Below are positions 1 through 8,217 of a DNA stretch of 64,000 nucleotides, piece by piece (positions within the stretch are counted from its first letter, which is position 1; every line of letters starts with the position of its first letter). The notes beneath the pieces are model-generated. The model ran no database searches. It was given only the letters and a program-made list of their open reading frames with translations, and was not told the DNA's origin. The position numbers and the translations under genes are program-made. The stretch is from contig NZ_CAMDRE010000001.1 in the NCBI RefSeq assembly GCF_945906775.1, positions 2,976,001 through 3,040,000 on the forward strand, given 5' to 3'. Origin of the DNA: Citrobacter sp. Marseille-Q6884 (GTDB taxonomy: Bacteria > Pseudomonadota > Gammaproteobacteria > Enterobacterales > Enterobacteriaceae).

Positions 1-203
1 CTGACGGCGGAATAATGAAGAATGGATAACAGATTACTGGCGAGATTATCCAGGAACGCCAGGCTGATACCCATAAAAAAGAGAATAAGGTAGACGATCC
101 AGCTCAACAGGCGATTGATGAGTTTTAATGCGGCCCTGTGCCGAAGCGGAATAAGATAACCCACAATAAGTGGGACCAGAATGATTAACAGTCCTGAAAA
201 CAT
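1..203 (-). CDS. lysO: LysO (YbjE) lysine exporter, N-terminal part only
   Basis: Only the first 67 residues are inside the window; the gene continues past base 1. The translation from the ATG at 203 starts MFSGLLIILVPLIVGYLIP, followed by a second hydrophobic stretch (LLSWIVYLILFFMGISLAFL), as expected for the membrane exporter LysO, which exports L-lysine and its analogues. AAGGA lies about ten bases before the start. Its position next to aqpZ matches E. coli. The family is known to be controlled by ArgP; I cannot point to a specific ArgP site here. Identification rests on remembered similarity to E. coli YbjE. Confidence 0.85.
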   Translation of the reverse strand, partial: MFSGLLIILVPLIVGYLIPLRHRAALKLINRLLSWIVYLILFFMGISLAFLDNLASNLLSILHYSAV

Positions 204-308
204 GAACAACCGGTCCTTGCAGAGAAGTAAGGCGAAATGCGCCAACACACACTACTCAATGCAAAGAGGGGAGTAAAGTTGCAAATAAAAGGAAATATCG
301 GATGAGAG

Positions 309-339
309 AAAAAGACCTGATGAATTATCAGGTCTTTTT
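309..339 (-). terminator. Rho-independent terminator after aqpZ
   Basis: A perfect inverted repeat, AAAAAGACCTGAT / ATCAGGTCTTTTT, with a five-base loop, lies just downstream of the aqpZ stop codon. Both strands end in a T-run, so it could stop transcription in either direction; it is best placed for aqpZ. Confidence 0.85.
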
Positions 340-347
340 GCTAACTG

Positions 348-1043
348 TTAATCGCGCTTTTCCAACAGGGTGCGATAAATAAGGCCACCGAGGACCCCGC
401 CGATGATCGGCATTACCCAGAACAGCCACAATTGTTCTAATGCCCAGCCGCCCTGGAAGATAGCAACGGCGGTACTACGTGCCGGGTTTACGGACGTGTT
501 GGTCACCGGAATGCTGATCAGGTGAATCAACGTCAAGGCAAGACCAATGGCAATCGGTGCGAAACCGGCTGGTGCGTGTTTATCGGTCGCGCCGTGGATG
601 ACTAATAAGAAACCTGCGGTCAGAACAATTTCAATCACGATGGCAGAAAGCATGGAATAACCGCCAGGAGAATGTTCACCGTAGCCGTTCGAGGCAAATC
701 CACTGGCAGTAGCATCAAAGCCTGCTTTACCGCTGGCAATAAGATACAGAACCGCTGCAGCCACAATACCGCCCACAACCTGAGCAATAACATAACCAAT
801 AACGTCTTTTGCCGGGAAACGACCGCCCGCCCATAAACCGAATGTCACTGCCGGGTTAAAATGGCCACCTGAAATATGACCAACGGCAAATGCCATGGTT
901 AAAACGGTGAGACCAAAAGCCAGCGCAACGCCGGCAAAGCCAATCCCTAACTCCGGGAATGCTGCGGCCAGCACGGCGCTCCCGCAGCCACCAAAGACAA
1001 GCCAGAATGTACCGAAGAATTCGGCTGCTAATTTCCTGAACAT
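348..1043 (-). CDS. aqpZ: AqpZ, aquaporin Z water channel
   Basis: Tetrameric inner-membrane channel for water. The 231-residue protein has the family's usual length and six hydrophobic segments. Both NPA loops are present: HFNPAV near residue 63 and SVNPARST near residue 186, the latter with the selectivity-filter arginine. The Gly/Ala-rich helices also match the E. coli protein. I start at the ATG at 1043 (MFRKLAAEF) rather than the GTG two codons upstream because E. coli AqpZ begins there and GAGGTGG precedes it. It is transcribed divergently from ybjD and ends at a strong terminator. Confidence 0.96.
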   Translation of the reverse strand: MFRKLAAEFFGTFWLVFGGCGSAVLAAAFPELGIGFAGVALAFGLTVLTMAFAVGHISGGHFNPAVTFGLWAGGRFPAKDVIGYVIAQVVGGIVAAAVLYLIASGKAGFDATASGFASNGYGEHSPGGYSMLSAIVIEIVLTAGFLLVIHGATDKHAPAGFAPIAIGLALTLIHLISIPVTNTSVNPARSTAVAIFQGGWALEQLWLFWVMPIIGGVLGGLIYRTLLEKRD

Positions 1044-1414
1044 AACCACCTCAATTAAAAGTTCCGGGATTGTTGTTATACCCGGTTATTCATCGCTAAA
1101 AGGGACGACGATTAAAGAACGCTTATTTTAGATAAAAACATCATCCCTTTTCCACTTAAATTAATAATAAAAATTTGATTTAAGCCAACATGATGATAAT
1201 CCTTTTTGGGCGTTGAGATGAAACAAGCATAGTGCAATTACAATAAGCTGATGGTTGTATCCTGTAATAATATTCAGAGGAAACTTTAAGAAGAATATTC
1301 TTATATTTTTATTGTTGCGGATATATGTTTGCGTGATAGCGGGTGTTCTGCACGCCTTCTTACCGTTATACTCCTGATAACTTGAAGGAAAAAGTTAGCA
1401 TTCCCGGAGGCTAT
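1044..1414. other. Divergent aqpZ/ybjD intergenic region
   Basis: These 371 bases are AT-rich and hold the upstream regions of both flanking genes. Several AT-rich stretches could serve as -10 elements, but I cannot choose a promoter with confidence. The short + strand reading frames starting near 895 and 1343 are not supported as genes; the latter is an out-of-family extension of ybjD. Confidence 0.5.
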
Positions 1415-3073
1415 ATGATTCTCGAACGCGTTGAGATTGTGGGGTTTCGTGGCATTAACCGGCTGTCGTTGATGCTGGAGCAGAACAACGTGCTGATTGG
1501 AGAGAACGCATGGGGTAAGTCCAGCCTGCTGGATGCGTTAACCCTGCTGCTGTCACCGGAATCGGAGTTGTACCATTTTGACCGTGAGGATTTCTGGTTT
1601 CCCCCCGGTGATATTCAGGGCCGGGAACATCATCTGCACATCATCCTGACGTTTCGTGAATCTCAACCCGGTCGCCATCGGGTACGTCGTTATCGTCCGC
1701 TCGAAGCTTGCTGGTCGCCGTGTCATGACAACTATCACCGTATTTTCTATCGCCTGGAAGGTGAATGTGCGGATGACGGTAGCGTCATGACGCTACGCAG
1801 TTTCCTCGATGGCGAGGGGCATCCGTTGTCCCTCGACAACATTAACGAACTGGCCAGTCACCTTGTGCGCCTGATGCCGGTATTACGCCTGCGCGATGCG
1901 CGTTTTATGCGCCGGATCCGCAACGGTACAGTGCCGGATGTGGCTGAAGTGGAAGTGACCGCCCGGCAACTGGATTTCCTGGCGCGTGAGCTGGCGAACC
2001 GGCCACAAAATCTGACCGATGGGCAGATTCGTCAGGGGCTGTCGGCCATGGTACAACTGCTGGAGCACTACTTTTCAGAGCAGGGGGCGGGGCAGTCCCG
2101 TTATCGCCTGATGCGCCGTCGTTCCAATAACGAGCAGCGTAGCTGGCGTTATCTGGATGTGATTAACCGCATGATTGATAAACCTGGCGGGCGCACGCAC
2201 CGCGTGATCCTGCTGGGGCTGTTTTCCACGCTGTTACAGGCCAAAGGATCGCTCAGGCTGGATAAAGACGCCCGCCCGTTGTTGTTGGTTGAAGATCCCG
2301 AAACACGTTTACATCCCATTATGCTGTCGGTCGCCTGGCAGTTACTGAATTTATTACCTCTGCAGCGCGTGGCAACCACCAACTCCGGCGAGCTCCTGTC
2401 ACTGACGCCCGTTGAACATGTGGTTCGTCTGGTGCGTGAATCGTCCCGTGTCGCGGCCTGGAGACTGGGACCAGGGGGACTCAGCGCGGAGGACGGGCGG
2501 CGTATTGCCTTTCATATTCGTTTTAACCGCGCGTCATCGTTATTTGCCCGCTGCTGGCTGTTAGTGGAAGGGGAGACAGAAACCTGGGTGATTAACGAAC
2601 TGGCTCGTCAGTGTGGCCACCATTTTGATGCCGAAGGGATTAAAGTCATTGAGTTTGCGCAGTCTGGCCTTAAACCGCTGGTGAGATTCGCCCGACGTAT
2701 GGGCATCGAGTGGCATGTGCTGGTCGATGGCGATGAAGCCGGGAAGAAATATGCCGCCACGGTGCGCAGTCTGCTGAATAATGACAGGGAAGAAGAGCGC
2801 GAGCATTTGACCATGCTGCCTGCACTGGATATGGAACACTTTATGTACCGGCAGGGGTTTTCTGATGTTTTTCATCGCGTGGCGCAACTTCCGGAAAATG
2901 TGCCAATGAATATGCGCAAGATTATCTCGAAGGCCATCCACCGTTCGTCAAAACCGGATCTGGCAATTGAAGTGGCGATGGAAGCGGGTCGGCGCGGCGT
3001 TGAGGCCGTGCCGACCCTACTCAGAAAAATGTTTTCGCGTGTGCTCTGGCTGGCGCGAGGACGGGCGGATTAG
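1415..3073 (+). CDS. ybjD: YbjD, OLD-family ATP-dependent nuclease-like protein
   Basis: 552 residues. The N-terminal ABC-type ATPase domain has a Walker A motif (GENAWGKSS, near residue 30) and a probable Walker B/signature region around LLLVEDPETRLHP. The C-terminal part has Toprim-like motifs (LLVEGETETWVI, then VDGDEAGKKY). This is the architecture of OLD (overcoming lysogenization defect) nucleases, many of which act in DNA repair or phage defence; the role of YbjD itself is not established to my knowledge. I start at the ATG at 1415 (MILERVEIVGF), which has CCGGAGG just upstream and matches E. coli, not at the earlier 1343. It converges on ybjX with a 4-base overlap. Confidence 0.92.
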   Translation: MILERVEIVGFRGINRLSLMLEQNNVLIGENAWGKSSLLDALTLLLSPESELYHFDREDFWFPPGDIQGREHHLHIILTFRESQPGRHRVRRYRPLEACWSPCHDNYHRIFYRLEGECADDGSVMTLRSFLDGEGHPLSLDNINELASHLVRLMPVLRLRDARFMRRIRNGTVPDVAEVEVTARQLDFLARELANRPQNLTDGQIRQGLSAMVQLLEHYFSEQGAGQSRYRLMRRRSNNEQRSWRYLDVINRMIDKPGGRTHRVILLGLFSTLLQAKGSLRLDKDARPLLLVEDPETRLHPIMLSVAWQLLNLLPLQRVATTNSGELLSLTPVEHVVRLVRESSRVAAWRLGPGGLSAEDGRRIAFHIRFNRASSLFARCWLLVEGETETWVINELARQCGHHFDAEGIKVIEFAQSGLKPLVRFARRMGIEWHVLVDGDEAGKKYAATVRSLLNNDREEEREHLTMLPALDMEHFMYRQGFSDVFHRVAQLPENVPMNMRKIISKAIHRSSKPDLAIEVAMEAGRRGVEAVPTLLRKMFSRVLWLARGRAD

Positions 3074-4020
3074 TGGTGGAACAGCTGCGACAACTGCTCG
3101 TCTATATTGTCCAGTAATTGATAGCGACGGCGATATTCGGCGCGTTTTTTACTGGCAATATCTTCTATGTGCTTTCGCGCCAGCGAACGGGGAATATGAT
3201 AATAGCCGCGGCTGTCACATTCCCCGCCAACAGATTCCCAAAAAGCGTTATAGTCAGAAAGAATAACCTTGTTTTTGTCATGGTAACGTGGACTGCGAAA
3301 GATATGCTGCTCATTACTTACCGCCATCACTTTTTCGATATTCAGCTGTTCGGCTAAACGACAAATCGCTTCCATAACAATACGTTTTGGGAAAATTCCG
3401 TGACAGGATTTAGTGGCTTTTTGTATTGCTTCGTGGGGCATTGTTCGGCTGCCCCCTTGTAATCCCCCAATAAAAAGCGTGCTTTTATCATCATATTCGC
3501 AGCAGGTAAACGTCATTTCAGCCAAAGTGTCGCCATCACTATTATGCATTAAAATAGTGCTTTCACCCTCTTTGTCCAGTGCAATGAATGAGGCAATGAG
3601 TAAGGTAAATATTTCATTATCTTTGCCTTCAATTTTCGCCAGTTGCAAGCCATCCTGGCTTAGGTAGTTGCTAAATTCCGTGGGTGAAAAAAAATGTCGG
3701 ATGACATGATAATGAAAACGCACAGCATCCAGTTTCATTTTCCGACATAAGTTTAATGCGAGATAGGGGCGATGCAAACGAACCGGCAATCGGGGTTGAC
3801 GGGCAAGGACGTTATCAAGATCCGGCCACTGTGCTAGCTCTGCCATCAATTCGCGAGTCAGTCGTGGTGTCAGTAATGAACGCCAGATAAACTTACGGCG
3901 AAAGCTTCGCTTATGCCATAGGTTACTGGGACGCAAATGACCGGTCATTAAACTGTAAAAAACGCTAAAACCTGTTGTTGGTTTGGCAGAATAAAAAGTG
4001 CTTTCAGTTAGTTGGCTCAT
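3070..4020 (-). CDS. ybjX: YbjX, VirK/DUF535 family protein
   Basis: 316 residues of the VirK/YbjX family (DUF535), close to the usual length of about 315-330. There is no clear signal peptide or membrane segment. In Salmonella the homologue is part of the PhoP regulon and affects envelope and antimicrobial-peptide resistance, but the biochemical activity is unknown. The family call comes from gene order (ybjD-ybjX-macA) and remembered similarity. It converges on ybjD, overlapping its stop codon by 4 bases with no terminator between, so each transcript must run into the other gene. It diverges from macA over about 157 bases. Confidence 0.9.
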   Translation of the reverse strand: MSQLTESTFYSAKPTTGFSVFYSLMTGHLRPSNLWHKRSFRRKFIWRSLLTPRLTRELMAELAQWPDLDNVLARQPRLPVRLHRPYLALNLCRKMKLDAVRFHYHVIRHFFSPTEFSNYLSQDGLQLAKIEGKDNEIFTLLIASFIALDKEGESTILMHNSDGDTLAEMTFTCCEYDDKSTLFIGGLQGGSRTMPHEAIQKATKSCHGIFPKRIVMEAICRLAEQLNIEKVMAVSNEQHIFRSPRYHDKNKVILSDYNAFWESVGGECDSRGYYHIPRSLARKHIEDIASKKRAEYRRRYQLLDNIDEQLSQLFHH

Positions 4021-4177
4021 AATAACAATCCAATTGATACCCTGGCACTAATTTCAGCACAGTGGATCTTAACCATTCATCAATAACTCTGTTATTCTTT
4101 GCATTTTTCAACGCTTATTTATCGTTGATGTATATCTCTCCACTCTGGTGGAAGTATTGGGGAAAGTTGGGACTTTT

Positions 4178-5293
4178 ATGAAGCTCAAAGGAAAAATCAA
4201 AAAACGCTATTTTCTCATCGTCATCATCATTATTGTGGCGATAGTTTCACTTTGGAGAACGCTCAACGCACCATTACCCCATTACCAAACGTTAATTGTT
4301 CGTCCAGGCGATCTCCAGCAAAGCGTGCTGGCAACCGGGAAACTGGATGCGCTGCGTAAAGTTGATGTCGGGGCGCAGGTCAGCGGGCAGTTAAAAACGT
4401 TATCCGTGGCGATTGGCGATAAAGTTAAAAAAGATCAGTTGCTCGGGGTTATCGATCCCGAACAGGCACAAAACCAGATCAAAGAAGTTGAAGCGACACT
4501 CATGGAATTACGCGCTCAACGCTTGCAGGCCGAAGCCGAGTGGAAACTCGCGCGCGTGACGCTTTCTCGTCAGCAGCAGTTGGCGAAAACACAGGCGGTT
4601 TCACAACAGGATCTGGATACCGCAGCGACGGAGATGGCGGTCAAACAGGCCCAAATTGGTACTATTGATGCGCAAATAAAGCGAAATCAGGCTTCTCTCG
4701 ATACGGCAAAAACGAACCTGGATTACACGCGAATTGTCGCGCCGATGGCTGGTGAGGTGACGCAAATTACCACCCTGCAGGGGCAAACCGTGATTGCCGC
4801 TCAGCAGGCGCCCAACATTCTGACGCTGGCGGACATGAGCACGATGCTGGTCAAAGCGCAGGTTTCTGAGGCCGATGTCATTCATCTGCAGCCAGGTCAA
4901 AAAGCCTGGTTTACCGTACTGGGTGACCCACAGACGCGCTATGAAGGTACGCTCAAAGATGTGCTGCCAACACCCGAGAAAGTGAACGATGCCATCTTTT
5001 ACTATGCCCGTTTTGAAGTCCCGAACCCGAAAGGGATCTTACGTCTGGATATGACGGCCCAGGTCCATATTCAGCAAACGGACGTCAAGAATGTACTGAC
5101 GATCCCGCTGGCCGCCCTTGGCGATCCGATTGGCAATAACCGTTATAACGTCAGATTGCTGCGCAACGGTGAAACCCGCGAACGGGAGGTCTCTATCGGC
5201 GCTCGCAACGATACCGACGTGGAGATCGTCAAAGGGCTGGAAGAGGGAGACGAAGTGATTATTGGCGAGGAGAAACCGGGAGCCGGGCAATGA
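4178..5293 (+). CDS. macA: MacA, periplasmic adaptor of the MacAB-TolC efflux pump
   Basis: Membrane-fusion protein linking the ABC transporter MacB to TolC; the pump exports macrolides and enterotoxin in E. coli and Salmonella. The 371 residues begin with a basic stretch and one membrane anchor (FLIVIIIIVAIVSLW). A lipoyl-like half-motif (QVSGQLKTLSVAIGDKVKK), a long alpha-helical hairpin (EVEATLMELRAQRLQAEAE onward), the second lipoyl half and beta-barrel domains follow. I start at the ATG at 4178 (MKLKGKIKKRY), as in E. coli, not at the in-frame 4148. Its stop overlaps the macB start (ATGA), which indicates translational coupling. Confidence 0.95.
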   Translation: MKLKGKIKKRYFLIVIIIIVAIVSLWRTLNAPLPHYQTLIVRPGDLQQSVLATGKLDALRKVDVGAQVSGQLKTLSVAIGDKVKKDQLLGVIDPEQAQNQIKEVEATLMELRAQRLQAEAEWKLARVTLSRQQQLAKTQAVSQQDLDTAATEMAVKQAQIGTIDAQIKRNQASLDTAKTNLDYTRIVAPMAGEVTQITTLQGQTVIAAQQAPNILTLADMSTMLVKAQVSEADVIHLQPGQKAWFTVLGDPQTRYEGTLKDVLPTPEKVNDAIFYYARFEVPNPKGILRLDMTAQVHIQQTDVKNVLTIPLAALGDPIGNNRYNVRLLRNGETREREVSIGARNDTDVEIVKGLEEGDEVIIGEEKPGAGQ

Positions 5294-7236
5294 CGGCGTT
5301 GCTTGAACTGCGCAATATTCGCCGCAGTTACCCGTCAGGCGAAGGGCAGGTCGAAGTGTTAAAGGACGTTTCCCTGAGCATCCAGGCCGGTGAAATGGTG
5401 GCGATTGTCGGAGCCTCTGGCTCGGGGAAATCGACGCTGATGAACATCCTGGGGTGTCTGGACAAGCCAACCAGCGGGACGTACCGCGTGGCAGGCCGTG
5501 ATGTCTCAACACTTGACGGCGACGCGTTAGCCCAACTGCGACGCGAACACTTCGGCTTTATCTTCCAGCGTTACCATTTGCTTTCCCATTTGACGGCGGT
5601 GCAAAACGTTGAGGTACCGGCGGTTTACGCGGGTACTGAGCGTAAGCAACGACTGGCCCGGGCTCAGGAATTACTTCAGCGGTTGGGGCTTGGCGATCGG
5701 GTGGACTATCAGCCTTCCCAGCTTTCAGGTGGGCAGCAGCAGCGCGTCAGTATTGCACGTGCGTTGATGAACGGCGGGCAGGTGATTCTTGCTGATGAAC
5801 CGACCGGCGCGCTGGATAGCCACTCTGGCGAAGAGGTAATGGGGATTCTGCACCAACTGCGCGATCGCGGGCATACGGTGATTATCGTGACTCACGACCC
5901 GCAGGTTGCGGCGCAGGCCGAACGGGTGATTGAAATTCGCGATGGCGAAATTGTTCGCAACCCGCCGTCACAAAAGTCCTCCGCGGGTCGGGGTATTGCG
6001 GAACCGACGGTCGCGGTGACGTCCGGCTGGCGTCAGTTTACCAGCGGTTTTCGGGAGGCGTTAACCATGGCATGGCTGGCAATGGCCGCCAATAAGATGC
6101 GTACGCTCCTGACCATGCTGGGGATTATTATCGGTATTGCGTCCGTGGTCTCGATTGTGGTTGTCGGGGACGCCGCGAAACAACTGGTGCTGGCCGACAT
6201 TCGCGCCATCGGGACGAACACCATTGATGTCTATCCTGGCAAAGATTTTGGTGACGACGACCCGCAATACCAGCAGGCGCTGAAATACGATGATTTGACG
6301 GCGATTCAGAAGCAGCCCTGGGTCAGCTCCGTTACGCCTGCGGTGTCGAAAAATCTGCGGTTACGCTATGGGAACATCGACGTGGCGGCCAGCGCTAACG
6401 GCGTCAGCGGAGACTACTTTAACGTTTATGGCATGACGTTTAGCGAGGGGAATACGTTTAACGCCGAGCAGCTCAATGGCCGGGCTCAGGTGGTGGTACT
6501 TGACAGCAATACCCGCCGCCAGTTGTTCCCCAGTAAAGCGAAAGTCGTAGGGGAAGTTATCCTCGTCGGAAATATGCCTGCTACCGTGATTGGCGTGGCT
6601 GAAGAGAAGCAGTCGATGTTTGGCAGTAGCAAGATCCTGCGGGTCTGGTTGCCTTACAGTACGATGTCCGGGCGGATCATGGGACAATCGTGGCTTAACT
6701 CTATTACCGTGCGGGTGAAAGACGGTTTCGATAGTGCTCAGGCAGAGCAGCAGCTTACCCGGCTCTTGTCGTTGCGACACGGTAAAAAAGATTTCTTCAC
6801 CTGGAATATGGATGGCGTCTTGAAAACCGCCGAAAAAACCACACGTACATTACAGCTCTTCCTGACGCTGGTCGCTGTAATTTCACTGGTGGTTGGCGGG
6901 ATAGGCGTAATGAACATTATGTTGGTCTCGGTGACAGAACGCACGCGCGAAATTGGTATTCGTATGGCGGTTGGCGCACGCGCCAGTGATGTGTTGCAGC
7001 AGTTCTTAATTGAAGCCGTACTGGTGTGTCTGGTGGGTGGGGCTTTAGGCATCAGTTTGTCGATGTTGATTGCTTTTACGCTACAGCTTTTTCTGCCCGG
7101 TTGGGAAATTGGCTTCTCACCCGTCGCGCTGTTAACGGCGTTCTTGTGCTCAACTGCGACCGGGATTTTGTTTGGCTGGCTGCCGGCGCGTAACGCGGCG
7201 CGGCTGGATCCCGTTGATGCGCTGGCGCGAGAGTAA
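5290..7236 (+). CDS. macB: MacB, ABC transporter of the MacAB-TolC pump
   Basis: 648 residues, the standard MacB length. The N-terminal nucleotide-binding domain has Walker A (GASGSGKST, near residue 42), signature LSGGQQQRV and Walker B (VILADEPTGALD). After a linker near residue 240 comes the first membrane segment (MRTLLTMLGIIIGIASVVSIVVV), then a large periplasmic domain, and three membrane segments near the C-terminus (starting LQLFLTLVAVISLVVGGIGV). It works as a dimer that couples ATP hydrolysis to mechanical transmission through MacA and TolC. The macA overlap and a terminator right after the stop define a two-gene operon. Confidence 0.96.
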   Translation: MTALLELRNIRRSYPSGEGQVEVLKDVSLSIQAGEMVAIVGASGSGKSTLMNILGCLDKPTSGTYRVAGRDVSTLDGDALAQLRREHFGFIFQRYHLLSHLTAVQNVEVPAVYAGTERKQRLARAQELLQRLGLGDRVDYQPSQLSGGQQQRVSIARALMNGGQVILADEPTGALDSHSGEEVMGILHQLRDRGHTVIIVTHDPQVAAQAERVIEIRDGEIVRNPPSQKSSAGRGIAEPTVAVTSGWRQFTSGFREALTMAWLAMAANKMRTLLTMLGIIIGIASVVSIVVVGDAAKQLVLADIRAIGTNTIDVYPGKDFGDDDPQYQQALKYDDLTAIQKQPWVSSVTPAVSKNLRLRYGNIDVAASANGVSGDYFNVYGMTFSEGNTFNAEQLNGRAQVVVLDSNTRRQLFPSKAKVVGEVILVGNMPATVIGVAEEKQSMFGSSKILRVWLPYSTMSGRIMGQSWLNSITVRVKDGFDSAQAEQQLTRLLSLRHGKKDFFTWNMDGVLKTAEKTTRTLQLFLTLVAVISLVVGGIGVMNIMLVSVTERTREIGIRMAVGARASDVLQQFLIEAVLVCLVGGALGISLSMLIAFTLQLFLPGWEIGFSPVALLTAFLCSTATGILFGWLPARNAARLDPVDALARE

Positions 7237-7258
7237 CACGCTGTATTGAATAAGAAAT

Positions 7259-7288
7259 AAAAATGCCAGCTACGGGGCTGGCATTTTG
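7259..7288. terminator. Bidirectional terminator between macB and cspD
   Basis: The hairpin AAAAATGCCAGC / GCTGGCATTTT closes a short loop and has A and T runs on the two sides. It can end both the macB transcript (+) and the cspD transcript (-). Confidence 0.85.
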
Positions 7289-7319
7289 TCTGCGGGATGT
7301 ACACAATGAGACAGAAGTG

Positions 7320-7544
7320 CTATGCGACAGCTTCTGCTTCAATGACAGGCACAATGAGACTGGCATGATTGCCTTTAGGCCCCTGGTGAACATCAAACTG
7401 GACAGATTGTCCGGCTTTTAGCGTTCTGTAACCATCCATCTGAATGGTGGAGTAATGGGCGAAAATATCTTCGCCACCGCCTTCGGGGCAGATGAAACCA
7501 AACCCTTTGGCATTGTTGAACCACTTAACAGTACCCGTTTCCAT
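7320..7544 (-). CDS. cspD: CspD, cold-shock-domain replication inhibitor
   Basis: A 74-residue cold-shock protein with both RNA-binding motifs (KGFGFI and DIFAHYS). CspD is the stationary-phase member that binds single-stranded DNA and inhibits replication; it is not cold-induced and is degraded by Lon. The C-terminus (SLIVPVIEAEAVA) is the CspD type and distinguishes it from CspA. The start is the ATG at 7544 (METGTVKWF), not the longer frame. It is divergent from clpS, the same context as in E. coli. Confidence 0.95.
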   Translation of the reverse strand: METGTVKWFNNAKGFGFICPEGGGEDIFAHYSTIQMDGYRTLKAGQSVQFDVHQGPKGNHASLIVPVIEAEAVA

Positions 7545-7866
7545 GCTTCGACATCCTTCGTAAATCTTATATAAGTAAGATGGAATGAACCGGTGGCGGA
7601 GTGGGGGCTGTTCAAAACCTCGCCAACTCTCGAAACTACAATTTAGAGAAATCAGGCGGGGCGTCAAGCGCCAGACAGGTGGAATCGGATAAAAATGAAT
7701 CAAAATTTGAAGCAGTTAACGCTATTGTCGGGAATGTGACAGATGTCGCGGATGACACTGATAGATGATAGTTATCTAATAATTGAGGTAGATTGATTGT
7801 GCGCATAGGTACTTGTCAGCGGCCACTCATTCTGCCGGTAACCGTAACTGAAAACGACGACTGACA
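7545..7866. other. cspD/clpS divergent regulatory region
   Basis: These 322 bases contain the upstream regions of two divergent genes. A CRP-like half-site pattern (TGTGA, six bases, TCGCG) lies at 7735-7750, and CRP is reported to activate cspD in E. coli, but the second half matches poorly. I see no RNA gene here. Confidence 0.4.
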
Positions 7867-8187
7867 ATGGGCAAGACGAACGACTGGTTGGATTTCGACC
7901 TGCTGGCGGAAGACAAATTGCGCGACGCGCTAAAACCGCCATCTATGTATAAAGTGATATTAGTCAATGATGATTACACTCCGATGGAGTTTGTTATTGA
8001 CGTGTTACAAAAATTCTTTTCTTATGATGTAGAACGTGCAACGCAACTGATGCTTGCTGTTCACTATCAAGGTAAAGCCATCTGTGGCGTCTATACCGCC
8101 GAGGTCGCTGAAACCAAAGTGGCGATGGTGAACAAATACGCGAGGGAGAACGAGCATCCGTTGCTGTGTACGCTGGAAAAAGCCTGA
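7867..8187 (+). CDS. clpS: ClpS, N-end rule adaptor of ClpAP
   Basis: 106 residues, exactly the E. coli length. ClpS recognises N-terminal leucine, phenylalanine, tyrosine or tryptophan and delivers the substrate to ClpA. The binding-pocket motif NDDYTPMEFV (residues about 34-43) and the histidine in AVHYQGKAICGV (near 66) are present. The flexible N-terminus (MGKTNDWLDFDLLAEDK), which engages the ClpA pore, is also intact. It lies 30 bases before clpA with the same orientation. Confidence 0.96.
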   Translation: MGKTNDWLDFDLLAEDKLRDALKPPSMYKVILVNDDYTPMEFVIDVLQKFFSYDVERATQLMLAVHYQGKAICGVYTAEVAETKVAMVNKYARENEHPLLCTLEKA

Positions 8188-8217
8188 ATGCAGGCATAAA
8201 TATTGGGGGAGGTGCCT

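Noticed and set aside
4100..4150. PhoP box between ybjX and macA
   Set aside because: TTATTTA and GTTGATG sit near each other but the spacing and sequence do not fit the direct-repeat PhoP box well enough to report.
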